This document shows, one piece after another, positions 45,797 to 58,404 of a DNA stretch of 64,000 bases; the stretch's first letter is position 1; every line of letters begins with the position of its first letter. Position numbers and translations under genes: made by a program. The DNA lies in NCBI RefSeq assembly GCF_030272615.1, contig NC_081413.1, positions 443,573,038-443,637,037 of the forward strand. Direction: 5' to 3'. The DNA comes from Cryptomeria japonica (Eukaryota; Streptophyta; Pinopsida; Cupressales; Cupressaceae). Under the pieces are notes generated by a model. It did not search any database. It was given only the letters and a program-made list of their open reading frames with translations, and had not been told where the DNA came from.

Positions 45797-46874
45797 TATT
45801 GGCCATATGATGGAATTGATTATGTCTTGCATTGATGTTTGGATGGCTAGTTCATATTCTTCTAAAGTATTTTTTAGTCAGTTGGTATTGACTTGATGAC
45901 CGGATGCTATTTTATGTTCTAGTAAGATTTCTTTATTGATCCAGTAAGGGTTTCAATGACAGAGCTTCATTGAAGATATTCGATATTATGCATAAGTGGT
46001 GTTGGTGCAGCTTCTAGAAGGGATTCAGGATGCTGATGCTGATCATTTTCATGCCTCATCTAGCTAGTGTCATTGCTTTGGCATGTGTGGATCTAATTTA
46101 GGTTTGGTGCTATCTAGGTTGTGGACCGGTTTGCATGTAACGTGTTGGTGGATCCTCTAATGCATTTCCAGAATGTTTTATTGATTGGATGATATTTGTT
46201 TGGCCTTAGGCCAACATGTGCTATGATTTTATTTCACGATTATGTAATTGATCTATTGTATTATCATTTATGTGGCCGACCTAATTGGTTAGGTCTCAAG
46301 TTGGTATAACTGTATGTAAGATCTCATTGTAGATCATGTATCATGGCAAGGAGAAAATAATGTAATAATAATTTGTGCAGAGGATTTGGTCGAGCATAGG
46401 TGATTGAGTTGAGTTTATATAAGAGGTTTTAGACCTCTGGTATTGAGCTTAGCCAGAACTATAATCTGGCATGTTTGATGTTATTATCGGGAATTCTTCT
46501 CTATGGATTGTAGTCCAAACATCTCGAGGTATTTGACATCTCTCTAGTTAGTGAGACTAAATTGTGATGAGTAGTGTAGTCTAGGCAGTGTGCCTTCCTA
46601 CATGTGCAAGCCCCTATTATAATCATATATCTGCTACAAAAGTATCATCTGACTGTGGGTAGGGTTTCCCATCATGGATTATCCTCATTGAGGTTTTCCA
46701 CGTAAAAATCATGGTGTTATGTGTTATGGTTGCATGGTATTGATTCTCTGGTTTTCATTTAAGCTTTAATGCTTAATAAATTATATTGGTATAAAGTTTT
46801 AAGTGCTTTAATTCACATAATCTATTAACAACTGATTCATCCCCCCTCTCAGTTGTTCACTAGTTATCCTAACA
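45797..46874 (+). repeat. Copia-2 5' LTR
   Basis: 1078 bp. It lacks about 115 nt present near 59385-59540 of the 3' LTR, and its first dinucleotide has changed from TG to TA. Ends CCTAACA. Confidence 0.88.
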
Positions 46875-46888
46875 ATTGGTATTAGATC
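46875..46888 (+). promoter_or_regulatory. Copia-2 decayed primer-binding site
   Basis: ATTGGTATTAGATC, two differences from ATTGGTATCAGAGC of the other elements: C to T and G to T. Confidence 0.75.
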
Positions 46889-46932
46889 TTGGTCCTCTTT
46901 TTGCGGAAGCTTAACCACTTGAGGAAGATCCT

Positions 46933-47904
46933 ATGCCAACTAATAGTTTAACTCATGTTTTTCGAAAGGACAACCCTAGGCTTGATGGAACAAACTATGA
47001 AGTATGGAAGATTTAGATGGAAATTCGTTTAAGATGCATTGGAAAGGAAATTTGGGAAATAACTCAGAATGGTTACACTCCTCATGATCTGGGATTTGGC
47101 CTTCCTGCATTGACAGACTTGGATAAGAACATTGAGATTGATTGTAGAGATAGAGAAGTTGTCTTAAGTGCCCTATTAGATCAGTAAATCATGGGACTAT
47201 TAGACAAATCATTAGCAAAAGCTATGTGGGACAAGTTGGAGACTCTAAATGAAGGTGATCTTACTATTAAAATTGCAAAACTTGAATTTTACCATGTAAG
47301 ATACGAAATCTTGAAGATGGAAGAAGATGAAAGAACTTTTGCATTCATGTAAAGGGTTAATGAAATTGTATTGGGAATTCAGTGCTGAGGTGGATCAGTG
47401 AGCGAGGAAGAGATTGTTTCAAAATTATTAAGGGTTTCGCCACCGACATATAAGATAAAGGTAACTACAATTAATGAGCTAAGAAAAATGCTTAATTCTT
47501 CTCTCAATAGAGATACTCATGTTGGGAAGATATCTACTTTCAAGCTTGAAGAATTTGGTCCTCCTGGAGATACAAAGGTTGATACTGCATTTAAGGCATC
47601 TACATAATCAACTGGCAAGCAAGATTGGACAGTGTTGTATGCAAAGGAATTGGAAGAGATCAAAAAAGAAGATGAAGAGCTTGAGCAACTTGAAGCCCTA
47701 TTTTCTAGAAGGATACCTAGAGGTCCATTAGGATGTAAGTATGAAAGAAAATCTCCTTTCAAATGTTTTGCATGTAATAAGGTAGGTCATTTGGCATCTA
47801 GATGTCCTAAAAGGAATTCAAAATTGGAAGAAAGACCAAGAAGATCTTTTAAGCCTAACCCTAAATATGAGATCAAGCATAAGTACAAGAATTACAAAAA
47901 ATAA
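46933..47904 (+). pseudogene. Copia-2 Gag region (broken)
   Basis: ATG 46933 begins MPTNSLTHVFRKDNPRLDGT, then NYEVWKI and a capsid region (LDKSLAKAMWDKLETLNEGD). The zinc knuckle CFACNKVGHLASRC lies near 47770 and a basic tail follows. In-frame stops include TAG near 47013 and 47398 and TAA near 47187 and 47350. A longer Gag than in Copia-1, with the Lys/Glu-rich stretch typical of this Copia branch. Confidence 0.83.
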
Positions 47905-49548
47905 ATCATGCTACTATGCTAATGAGGAAAGAGTAACTGATGACTCAGAAGAAGAACTGGTAGGAGATTTAGCTAGTGGATCCGACAATGGAAAAGACTG
48001 GGTATTTTATGCTATGAAAGAAGATGATCCAAAACCAGTTATCAAAAATGAGGAAAAGGCCCTCACAGAAAAAGTTGAAGACATAGATGAATCGGTAATA
48101 GACAATGGATGTTCTCATCATATGATAGGTGACAAAGGAAAGTTTCTAACCCTGCAAGAATTTGATGGTGGTCAGGTCAGATTTGGTAATAAGAAGGCAT
48201 GCATGATCAAAGCAAGAGAAACGATTTCATTGGATGGTAAACATAACACTGATAATGTCTATTATGTTGAAGGTTTGAAGCATAATCTTTTGAGTGTAGG
48301 ATAGTTGGTAGAAACAGGATTTCCATTACAATTTAAAGATGGAAAGTGCAAAATCATTAGCGAATGAAGTTTGGATATTGTAACCAGTACATAGACAAAA
48401 GGTAACATCTTTTATTTGAACTCTGGTGAAAAGACATGTTTGATTGCACATATTGATGAAAGTTGGCTATGGCATAAAAGGTTGTGTCATGTAAATTTTG
48501 ATTGCATTGTAAAGATCAGTTCAACTAAGACAGATAGAGATTTACTTAAGACTGTGAAGCGTCACTATCCGGTATGTAAAGAATGTCAAATGGGTAAGCA
48601 AATCAAAACTTCTTTTAAGAGCATACCTAGAAAATTTAATGATGTTATTGATTAGATTCATACTGACCTGTGTGGTCCTACTAATACAAGAAGCTTTCAA
48701 GGTGATACATATTTCATGTTAATCATTGACGACTATTCTAGAATGATGTGGGTTGATTTTCTAAGGGAGAAATCTTAAGCCTTTGAGAAATTCAAGATCT
48801 TTAAAGCTATGGTTGAGATAGAGATAGGAGTGAAAATCTAGTGTCTGAGATTAAATCAAGGTGGTGAATTCACATCCGGTGAGTTTAATAGTTATTATGA
48901 AAAAAATGGCATTAGGAGATAGTTAATCTACACCCCAGACACCTCAATAGAATGGCATTGTGGAAAGAAAGAACATAACCATTTTGGATGTAGCTAGAAG
49001 CATGATGATGGAAGCTAATTTGCCTCATATCTACTAGAGAGAATTAGTATGTACAATAGTTTATACATTCAGCAGAGTTTATATCAAAGGAGATACCGGT
49101 AAGACCCCTTATTAATTATGGTTTGGTCATTCACCTACTCTTAAATATTTCATAATCTTTGGAAGTAAGTGTTATATCAAAAGAGATGATTCCATTGGAA
49201 AGTTTGACCCTAGATGTGATGAAGAAATATTTCTTGGCTATTCCACTAAAATCAAAGCATATAGATGTTATAACAAAAGATTGTAGAGAATTGTGGAGAG
49301 TGCTAATGTGAAAGTGGATGAGTAGTACAAACACCAAGCTAAATTTTATGGCTATGAACCGGCAGTGGAAATGATCATAACTAAACCAGTAGTACCTATA
49401 CCAAAATAGAATACTGAACTAGTTACCCTAGCATCAATAGAAAACTCATCTGTAACTGAAGAGAAACACAGAGAACTTGAAAAATTAGAAAACACCAAGG
49501 TATGTAAGGGTAAATCATTCTAAAAATCAGATCATTGGAGACAAAAAC
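47905..49548 (+). pseudogene. Copia-2 protease and integrase region (broken)
   Basis: Protease site VIDNGCSHHMIGDKGKF near 48100 (Asn for the usual Ser/Thr after the catalytic Asp). HHCC region: LWHKRLCHVNFDCI near 48470 and CKECQMGKQIKTS near 48590. The integrase core reads IHTDLCGPTNTRSF near 48660, FMLIIDDYSRMMWVDF near 48715 and LNQGGEFTSGEF near 48855, where Asn-Gln replaces the usual Asp-Asn. After about 48900 stops are dense and the frame decays. Confidence 0.82.
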
Positions 49549-50577
49549 ATGGGAGTTATGACAAGGATAATATTGGCAAATCAAGATGTATGTTTCATTT
49601 CTCAGATTGATCCAGCATTAGTAGTTGAATTTTATAAAGATGAATATTGGATGAAAGCTATGGAAGATGAATTAGATCAAATTGAAAAGAACAATACTTG
49701 GACTTTAGTTCCCCGACCTAAAAATAAGAATACTATTGGAACTAAATGGGTTTTTAGAAACAAGCTGAATGAGGATGGTCAAGTTGTAAGAAACAAGGAT
49801 AGATTGGTCTGTAAAGGATATTCTCAAAAGGAAGGAATTGATTATGGTGAAACTTTTGCACTGATACCTAGAATTGAAGTTGTTCTAGACTATTTCTTGC
49901 TTATGCAGCATATAAGAACTACAACGTCTATCAGATGGATGTTAAGTGTGCATTTCTGAATGGATAACTTGAAGAGGAAGTCTTTATTGAGCAACCCGAT
50001 GGATTTTTATTGTCAGATGACAAAAATATGGTTTGCAGATTAAGGAAATCCCTATATGGACTAAAACAGGCTCGTAGAGCTTGGTATGCAAGGTTGGATA
50101 AGTATCTTTTGAAGCTTGATTTTATAAAAGGTAATTCTGATAGTAACCTATATTATAAGATCACTAATGATGATATTCTGATTATTGAAGTATTTGTTGA
50201 TGATATCATTTTTGGAGGAGAAGAAAAATTGTGCATGAAATTTTTTGATAATATGTAGAGTGAACTTGAAATGTCTATGACTGGAAAAATAAGATTTTTT
50301 CTATGTTTATAGATTACTTAGGCTGACAAAGGAATCTTTATCTATCAAACTAAGTATCTAAGGGAATTGTTGAATAAATTTGGTATGGAAAATTCTAAAT
50401 TGGTTAGTACTCTTATGGTTATAAGTGAAAAATTATCACTTAAGGATGTATCCCCTTCAGTAAATTCTACAATATATAAATCCATGATTGGTGGTTTGCT
50501 ATATTTAACTCAGACTAGACTAGATATAATGAATGTAGTCAATATTGTATCAAGATTTCAAATTAATCCAAGAGAAA
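49549..50577 (+). pseudogene. Copia-2 reverse transcriptase region (broken)
   Basis: YWMKAMEDELDQIEKNNTW (49650), GTKWVFRNKLNEDGQV (49740), VCKGYSQKEGIDYGETF (49810), LRKSLYGLKQARRAWYARLD (50040) and the catalytic VFVDDIIFGGEE (50190). The block from 50367 (MIGGLLYLTQTRLDIMNVVN) ends at ...NPRE where NaLTR-B enters. One frameshift near 49890 and TAG/TAA stops at 50257 and 50310. Confidence 0.86.
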
Positions 50578-51788
50578 TGATGAATACTAAGAGGGGGGGG
50601 GTGAATTAGTATACCAATAAATAGTAAACTTAAACACTTAAATAGTTTAGCAGTAAACTGGTATAGCAGTTTTACTAACAAACTGGTTAACACAAATACA
50701 AACCAAACAGCAAATAAGGAATTCACCCACATAAGCACAATCACCATAACACCAGAGATTTTAATGTGGAAACCCAAATGGGAAAAACCACAATGAGATG
50801 AAACTTACAAGTAACTATCTGCAGAATAGTAACCAGACCGGTTAAGGTCATACAATGTTCTTCACCAGAACAAATCCTATTAGGAATCTCAATCTCTGTT
50901 AGGAGATAAGTCCAATTAAAGACTGCCTTGTGAGAGGATTTCAGATCCACAGTGGTGAACCACCTTGTTAGAGGATTTGCAAAGGCATTTCTGGGCCTAC
51001 CTGGTTAAGGGTTTTAGACTTGTAAAAGATGTGAGTAATCCACAAGTGAATGATCTAGCAAATAGAACAGTTTGCTTGGTTAGATCCATGATAGCTCATT
51101 GCTAATGCATTTCAGCATTACTTCAGTCTTCAGTAAATCCACACTTTGTTACAGCACACAGACTTGATCTTCTCTTCTAAGATCAGACATACAAAAATTC
51201 ATCAACCACACAAAAACCCTAAAAGCTACCACACCTAAAACCCTAGACATGATGTCCTTAAAAAGGAATCTAATTTCATGTCGGTCCAATAGGATTACAT
51301 TGCAAGTTCCTAGGTTCATTGCATCTAGACACATTTGGTAACACAACATAGAATAACCATCAAAGTGTTGGTGGATGGTAACTCATCACAAGAATACCGG
51401 TTGGTAACTCATCACAGAGTATTACCGGTTCATACAACTTTACCGAATATCAGTTGGTAACTCATCACAAAGTAATATCAGTTCAAACATTAAACCGATT
51501 ACCATTTGTCAAAAATGAAGACTGGGAAAATGATAACTACTGCTTCAGTTCCTTCGTACCGCTTGAGATCCTTGAATTACTTGAGGTCTTCATACCGCTT
51601 GGGTCTTCATACTACTTGAGATCGGTAAACACTTTCTGCAAAACACCGATAGTCTAAAAAACTATAATACATAATACTGGTTTGGAACACATACCGGTTC
51701 AGCATAACTTATACATACAAAAAGTGATCTCAAAGCAAGTGTGCATCCATCAATGAAAATCACAACATCATCATCAAAAATGCCAACA
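50578..51788 (-). repeat. NaLTR-B 3' LTR
   Basis: 1211 bp. A G-rich run (AGAGGGGGGGGG on the plus strand) lies near its outer end and CCGGTT motifs recur. Roughly 92% like the 5' LTR by eye. Confidence 0.9.
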
Positions 51789-51802
51789 ATCTCCCCCTTT
51801 GG
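51789..51802 (-). promoter_or_regulatory. NaLTR-B polypurine tract
   Basis: On the element strand CCAAAGGGGGAGAT abuts the 3' LTR start TGTTGGCA. Nearly identical to the NaLTR-A tract. Confidence 0.75.
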
Positions 51803-52070
51803 CATTGATGGTAACACTTAGGAAAAAAAAAATTGACATCTAAGTGTTTTACAACAGAAATATGCCATAATCAAAATTAATCCCCCTAAGCATATACACT
51901 ACCCCTTTTGCAGAAAATACAATGTATACTACTCCCTTATAGAGACAAACATGAAAGTATACATAAAATGCATCAAAATTTTAAATACAGAGTACTACTT
52001 CCCCTTTGCCAACAATGACAAAGTACAGCTAAATAACCCCTGTTTCCATTATCATTAAAAGAATAAGTGT

Positions 52071-55000
52071 TTATGACAATAAAGAGTAAAACTTGTCAAA
52101 AACTGATTTAAAGTCCTGCATAAATGTCTTCATGGATAAAGACCATGACTCAAGCAATGAGGTAGCAACCTCATTTTCCGTTTGCATTTGGAAAACCTGT
52201 TCCTCCATGGCATCCAAGGTACTCATCTCTTGAGTGACCGTTAAGGCATCTAGATTGAGATAGCATTTCTAAAGTATTTGCAGTCTTAGTAGTAAAACCA
52301 GTTGAAGTTCTTGCAAATCTCGTGTTCGGTTGCTAATCTCTAACTCTATTCTTGCAGTCTGGAGTTGAAACTAGTGAGCAGTTTGCCCATATGTGGTGAA
52401 GGAATCATAGGGCGTCTTGAAAGTGCTTATGTATGCTTGTATGTCAGATTGCAGCTTCTCCTTCTGTGCAAGCACATCATCACAAAATATATGGGGTTGA
52501 CTAATCTTATTAAGTAGTAGATTCCCCTAATCCATAGCATCTCTTATGTCCTTTTGTGCCTTCTGAAGTTCAGACCGGAGCTCATTTAACTTCTTCACTA
52601 AGGCAGTGTTCAGAGCCTTTTGATGCTTCTTTTCTACATTGGCTTCAGCAACATCTTCCAGGCATTGCACCTGGTCCTCTACAACTGTGCATAGGAGTTT
52701 CAGTTGAGCTAGAAAGCAATCAGTACTTGGGAGATTGGTAGCGGGAATCAAACTAGTAAGAGTTTCCACCATAGTTTGAATAACACCTTCCTCCTTTTTC
52801 CTCCTTAGAGCTTCCAGACGCTCTTAGGCAAGCTTAATGCTTTGCAGCAGTTCCATTTCATTTGCAGATTGGAGGTCAATGGGACTGGTAATGTCAGCCG
52901 GTTTGGATTGACTACCAATTGCCTTTGGGGTCTCCACTTATATGCTCTTTGCCGCTTCCTCCTTGTCCTTGGCTTTTTGATTTTCTTCTTCTGCCTTCTT
53001 AAGCTCCTCTGCTTCTTTCTTTCTTTTCTCTTATTCCTTTTTCCTTTCTTCTTCTTTCCACTTCTCTTCTTCCCTCTTCTTCTTCTCCTCTTCTTTTCTC
53101 TTCTCCTCTTCCTTCTTATTCTTCTCCTCTTCTTTTCTCTTCTCCTCTTCCTGTTTCTTATTCTCCTCTTCCTTCTTCCTCTTCTCCTCTTCCCATTTCT
53201 TTTCTTCTTCCTTCTTCTTCTTCTCCTCTTCCTGTTTCTTCTTCTGCTCTTCCTGCTTCCTCTTCTCCTCTTCTTTTCTCTTCTCTTCTTCCTCTTTGCT
53301 CTTTTTCTCCTCTTTTGTTTGTTTCCTCTTCTCTTCTTGTTTTCTCTTTTCCTCCTCTTATTTCTTTTTCTCATTCTCCACTTTCTCTTTGTCAGCCTTT
53401 TCTTTGTCCAGTTTCTCCTTGTTCACTTTCTCTTTGTCATCTTTGTCCTTTGCTGTATCCGTCATGACATTTTCACCATCCAAAGCATCAACGTCAATAG
53501 GGTCCATTTGTTCAGTGACCGGTTCCCTTGCACTGTCATAGACCTCATCTGGGTTTTCAATTTTTGGTTCTTGTTTAGCAGGTTCTTATTGGATTTGGAA
53601 ACTTGGTGCAACCCCAGAGTGGATTTGGCATGAGAGTGGGTATCTTTTACCACTTTAGGGAATTTCCCTTCTAGCAACAAGAGTCTCCTTCTTCTCATGA
53701 AGAAGAGGCCTTTATATTTTTCCATAACTTCATAAAGTTCTGAATTAGACACATCAGGAAAATATTGAGCAAATATTTCCTCTCTTATTTCATGTTCCTT
53801 TTCTATGGCGATGCGCCATTTGTTATCTAAAGAATTGTATAAAGAATCCGGTGTCACAGATTTAATTTTTTATGGCAACCGATTATTAATACATAAATAT
53901 TGAATGACTTCTTGTTCTACTTCCTCTTTCTCATTATCATTGAAATCATCAAAATAATCTACTAAATCACTCAACACTTTTCTCCTAATATTCTTGATAG
54001 TTCTTTGACAATGTGTCAAAGGTTTGTAAGAGAAAATATCAATATTTACCAGTGCTGATGATGTCGGTTCATTGCTGGTTGTCTTTGTCTTCTTCCTTGT
54101 TTGCCTAGTCTTCTTAGGTTGTTCTTCAGATTTTGTGTCCTCTGAGTCCAGTGTGTTGCCTTTTGTCTTCCGCTTCCTCTTGAATACCTTTATGGGTGCA
54201 ACTTCCAGTTTCTTCTTGGCTAGTGACTGCTTGGTCACTTTAGGACTTGCTGAAGTAACCGTTGCCGATATAGAGGGCACTGCCTTTCCCTTCTTTACTG
54301 AAGGCTCTTCAACCGATGTAACCCTTTCCAGATAGGTGTCGGTTCTCTTCTTCTTAGGATCAAGTGGTGAGGCAAGTAGGGTAGAAGCATACCCGTCTAG
54401 CATATCATACATCACCTTATATCCCATAGGTTCCACCTTTTCTTTTCTAGGCTCAACTGCCTCCATTATACACTCATCTACTCTGATGATGAAGCAAATG
54501 TCCTCTTCATACTTCTTGACAATATCACCAGATATTCTCACCCTTTGTCTCATCTTGCGTCTGAACTCATCAAAGTATTTGTTCAAGACTTCAGAATAAC
54601 CGGTTCCAACCGCTTGAAGACTTTTTCTAGATTTGCTTGGTAACCGATTGGTCAGCAGACCATTTAATATCACCGACTCCTGGGAAGTAGCCTTGGAAGT
54701 AGAAGAACAATCCGACCAATAGTTGTCCAAATTTAAACTTCAAGGCATTGTCCTGTTTGATTGACTTCAGATTCACCAGACGTTGCCTTTACATACAGGA
54801 GCATAAATCAAACAAGGCATCTTCCATGATCATCCTATAGGCGGCATTTACCACTGCAGCAGAGACATAGTTAGTTCTACTAGCATACAATGTTCGGTAA
54901 CCTATCACCATGCACACATATTTGACCAGATCGTCCTTGATGTATTGATAGTCATTGCTCGTTGGTCGCTCACAGAACCGGTGAGCTTGGTCATTTCCAT

Positions 55001-55429
55001 CTTAATGACTTTCCTTAGGGCTGGCACATCTCCAATGTTACAGAAACTGGTGACGACATGAATCGCTTCCAGTGTGATGTCATGTGTCCACTTTGAATAC
55101 GTTTTGTCACCATGCACTCTACTTAGAATTATACGAATGTGATCATCTATAAATTATTCAAGGAAATAGACCGCATTGTGAAGCTTCTTCTTTTCCAAGA
55201 TGTTGTATTCTGGTTTGATCTTCTTGTCCTTCCCGCAGAATAAGCTTAACTAAGAATGGATCACTAGAGATCCTAGGTCTTCAATTTTATAGTCAATATA
55301 ATCTGAAATACCTTCCTAAACAATGACACCAGTGGGCATTTGGGATAGGGCATTATATTTTGCCTTCCATTGGATGAAATCTACTGAATCAACGGGTGCA
55401 CTAGAACTAGAGTACAATGCAGAAGCCAT
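52071..55429 (-). pseudogene. NaLTR-B ORF2: homologue of NaLTR-A ORF2 (broken)
   Basis: ATG 55429 (MASALYSSSSAPVDSVDF) to TAA 52071, 3359 bp against 3358 in NaLTR-A. Shared landmarks in order: IEDLGSLVI, ILSRVHGDKTYSKW, KVIKMEMTKLTG, LFFYFQGYFPGVGDIKW (about 54760-54700), VKKYEEDICFIIRVDEC, EPMGYKVMYDM, a basic linker (KVFKRKRKTKG), WRIAIEKEHEIREEIFAQYF with FPDVSNSELYEVMEKY, and a C terminus FKSVFDKFYSLLS. Between 53400 and 52980 it carries a long Lys/Glu repeat where NaLTR-A has a Glu/Thr/Pro-rich stretch. The C-terminal part (MVETLTSLIPATNLPS onward) is helical. Stops and one or more frameshifts break it. Function unknown. Confidence 0.8.
52980..53400 (-). repeat. Lys/Glu codon-repeat tract within NaLTR-B ORF2
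   Basis: On the coding strand GAAGAGGAGAAG-type units encode runs such as KEEEKRKEEEKKK over about 130 residues, a likely single alpha-helix or coiled coil. The other frames give spurious long Arg/Lys or Leu/Phe readings. Internal tandem growth by slippage is likely. Confidence 0.8.
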
Positions 55430-55870
55430 GATAAATAGAGAAACTCAAAAAATACCTTCGCACGTCAATATTTAGGGCTTGCAAATTCCACTTCGCTGCA
55501 CACTACTTTGGTTGCTGGATTACTAGTTTGATTTATACGCTTGACTCATTGATATTATCTTTTGATTCTTCTTCAAAGTTTAGAAATCTCACTGAATCAC
55601 AAGACAAATCACCTTTTGTTGCTTTGCACTTGAAAACTTCTTCTCTTGCAAATTGATAAGTAAAAATGACTTGAAAATCCCTTTTAAACAAATTCTTCAC
55701 CTACCATAATAAATGCTCCACCATTAGGGCATAAACCCTAAATTGCCTTTTATCGTTTCCGACCTTCTATCAATTGACAGGTGTCACATATCGGTTAAGG
55801 TCTTTTACCAGTTTAAACTGGGTATTTGAAACATTTTACCAATTTGTTTCCCCCTAAGCTTTTCTATAGC

Positions 55871-57151
55871 TTAGTTTGCTGGTTTAGAGATTTCCACACT
55901 AGGTGCAGAAACCGGTTCTTCTTGAGACACTCCTTCTGGCTTCTTTTTCCAAGTTTTCTTCATATCTGCTTGAACAGTTTCAACATCAATCTTTCCTTCT
56001 GGAGTGACCGGTATATCATCCAATATATTCTTTCTTATTCTACAAAATATTGTTGTGTGACCCGATTTGTTGCAATGATAGCAAACCATTCCAGGTGCTC
56101 TCCAAGGTCCATAATTCATGTTTCCATTCTTCCTTCTACATGTTGCAGTAGTGTGACCATTACCATGATAGATCAAATGGGTTTCTCTCCATCTAGTTGC
56201 TGCTTGATATCCACCACTACCTGACTAATAATTATAGGTATTAAACTAGTTTGGATTCTGGTTCCCAGAGGGTTCAGGAAAAACTCCTTGACTCCTTTGA
56301 GGATACCTTCCAGTGTTGTGCACGATAGACCTCCATTTAAATGCTCTATGCCCAAACTTGTTGCATGCATAACAATTACCATTGAATCTATTGGATCTAG
56401 GCTTATTGTTTATAAAGTAGGGAAAATTATTGTAAGCCTTACTTCTACATACATTGGTAGTGTGTCCTTCCTTGAGACAATTAAAGCAAATAGGTTAGAA
56501 CTTTTTCTTACCTTTATTCTTTGGTGTTGGTTGCTTCTTTGATGATCCATCTTTTGTTCCAGAGGTCTCACCTTCCTCATAACCAGAAAAACCAGGTCTA
56601 GTGGTATTCTTCACTGGTTTTACTGATTCAAGCTTTTGTTCTAGCTTAACAGTGCTCTTATTGAATTTGGTAAGTATTTCCTTTGACTTGGTGAGTTCTT
56701 TGGAAATAGCAGCATTGGATTCCTTTAAGGTTGCATTCTTAGAAATAGCCATGTTTAATTCACCTTGCATTTCTTCTTTTTCCACTTTACTCTCTTGGAG
56801 ATGAGCAGTAAGTGCACTGATTTCTTGCTTCATCTTGGAGATCTCATGATCTTTGTCTTTTACTAGATCTTCAGCTTTCCTCTGGTTCTCAAGCTCTTGA
56901 CACATTCTGATAGTCAGTCCTTCAAGTTCCCTTCTTAGGTTAGCATTAGACTCATTAAGTTTTTCAACTTCTTCAACTAGGGCTTCCATGTTTGCTTCAT
57001 CAGAAGAACTATTTTCAGTAAGCTCCATCAATTTCTCAGCATGCTCTCTTCTCTTTTCTAGAGAGGCTTTATATTTGACTTTGAGTTCATCATAAGCTTT
57101 CTCAGTCCGAGTGAGCCAATGAGTAAGTTCCCTCACAATGTATTCCCCCAT
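55871..57151 (-). pseudogene. NaLTR-B ORF1: coiled-coil Gag-like protein with several zinc knuckles
   Basis: 427 codons in a single frame, ATG 57151 (MGEYIVRELTHWLTRTEK) to TAA 55871, broken only by TAA 56495 and two TAG codons near 56250 and 56225. A long coiled coil (residues 1-190) precedes a Gly/Ser/Lys-rich linker. Knuckles: CFNCLKEGHTTNVC, CYACNKFGHRAFKW (last Cys lost), YHGNGHTTATC (first Cys pair lost) and CYHCNKSGHTTIFC. The tail has DIPVTPEGKIDVETVQADMK. Architecture and motifs match ORF1 of NaLTR-A (451 codons). Probably the RNA-packaging protein of the element. Confidence 0.82.
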
Positions 57152-57187
57152 ATCTCTTTCCAAGTGGTTAAACTTATAGAAAGGTTG

Positions 57188-57199
57188 GCTCTGATACCA
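57188..57199 (-). promoter_or_regulatory. NaLTR-B primer-binding site (initiator tRNA-Met)
   Basis: TGGTATCAGAGC on the element strand, 2 nt inside the 5' LTR, same spacing as in NaLTR-A. Confidence 0.93.
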
Positions 57200-57201
57200 A
57201 T

Positions 57202-58399
57202 TCATGAATACTAAGAGGGGGGGTGAATTAGTATACCAATAAATACTGAACTTAAACACTTAAACAGTTTAGCAGTAAACCGGTATAACAATTTTACTAA
57301 CAAACTAGTTAACACAAATGCAAACCAAATGGAAAATAAGGCATTCTCCCACAGAAGCACAATCACCATAACACAAGAGATTTTGACGTGGAAACCCAAA
57401 TGCGAAAAATCATGGTGAGATGAAACTCACAAGTAACTATCTGTAGAATAGTAACCAAATCGGTTAAGATTAGACTGATTAAGGTCATACAATGTTCTTC
57501 ACTAGAACAGATCCTATTAGGAATCTTAATCTTTGTTAGGAGATAAGTTCAATTAAAAACTACCTTGTGAGAGGATTTCAGATCCACAGTTGTGAACCCC
57601 CTTGTTAGAGGATTTGCAAAGGCTTTTCTAGGCCTACCTAGTTAAGGGTTTCAGACTTGTCGAAGATGTGAGTAATCAACAAGTGAATGATCTAGCAAAT
57701 AGCATAGTCTACTTGGTTATATCCATGATAGCTCATTGCTAATGCATTTCAGCATTACTTCAGTCTTAAGTAAATCCACACTCTGTTACAGCACACAGAC
57801 TCGATCTTCTCTTCTAAGATCACACATACAAAAATTTATCAACCACATAAAAACCCTAACAGCTACCACACCTAAAACCCTAGACATGATGTACTTAAAA
57901 AGGAATCTGATTTCATGTCGGTCCAATAGGATTACATTGCAAGTTCCTAGGTTCATTGCATCTAGACACATTTGGTAACATGAGACAAAATCACCGTCAA
58001 AGTGTCGGTGGATGGTAACTCATCATAGAGTATTACCAGTTCATACAACTTTATCGAATACCTATTGGTAACTCATCACAGAGTAATACCGGTTCAAACA
58101 TTAAACTGATTACCATTTGTCAAAAATGAAGACTGGGAAAATGATAACTGTCGCTTCAGTTCCTTCGTACCGCACGAGATCGTCCAACCACTTGAGGTCT
58201 TCATACCGCTTGGGTCTTCATACCGCTTGAGATCGGTAAACACTTTTTGCAAAACACCAATAGTCTAAGAGACTATAATACGTAATATCGGTTTGGAACA
58301 CATATCGGTTGAGCATAACTTATACATACAAAAAGTGATCTTAAAGCAAGTGTGTGTCCATCAGTGACAATCACAACATCATCATCAAAAATGCCAACA
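57202..58399 (-). repeat. NaLTR-B 5' LTR
   Basis: 1198 bp; its inner end reads TTCATGA where the 3' LTR reads TTCATCA, so one base of the terminal dinucleotide has changed. Confidence 0.9.
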
Positions 58400-58404
58400 A
58401 GAAA

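Larger units (their letters stand above)
50578..58399 (-). mobile_element. NaLTR-B: non-autonomous LTR retrotransposon, sister of NaLTR-A
   Basis: Minus-strand element with LTRs at 57202-58399 (5') and 50578-51788 (3'), TGTTGGCA...TTCATCA on its own strand. It has a perfect 5-bp TSD AGAAA (50573-50577 and 58400-58404), an initiator-Met primer-binding site and a polypurine tract. Internal region: ORF1 with coiled coil and zinc knuckles, ORF2 of about 1,119 codons. No protease, integrase, RT or RNase H was found. The gene plan and both proteins match NaLTR-A, while the LTRs do not. Host reading (Copia-2) resumes on both sides. Confidence 0.9.

Noticed and set aside
52842-53633. Long plus-strand open frame, Leu/Phe-rich, and a long minus-strand Arg/Lys-rich frame (52805-53374)
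   Set aside because: Both are shadow frames of the Lys/Glu codon repeat in NaLTR-B ORF2; the true frame joins the flanking ORF2 homology.
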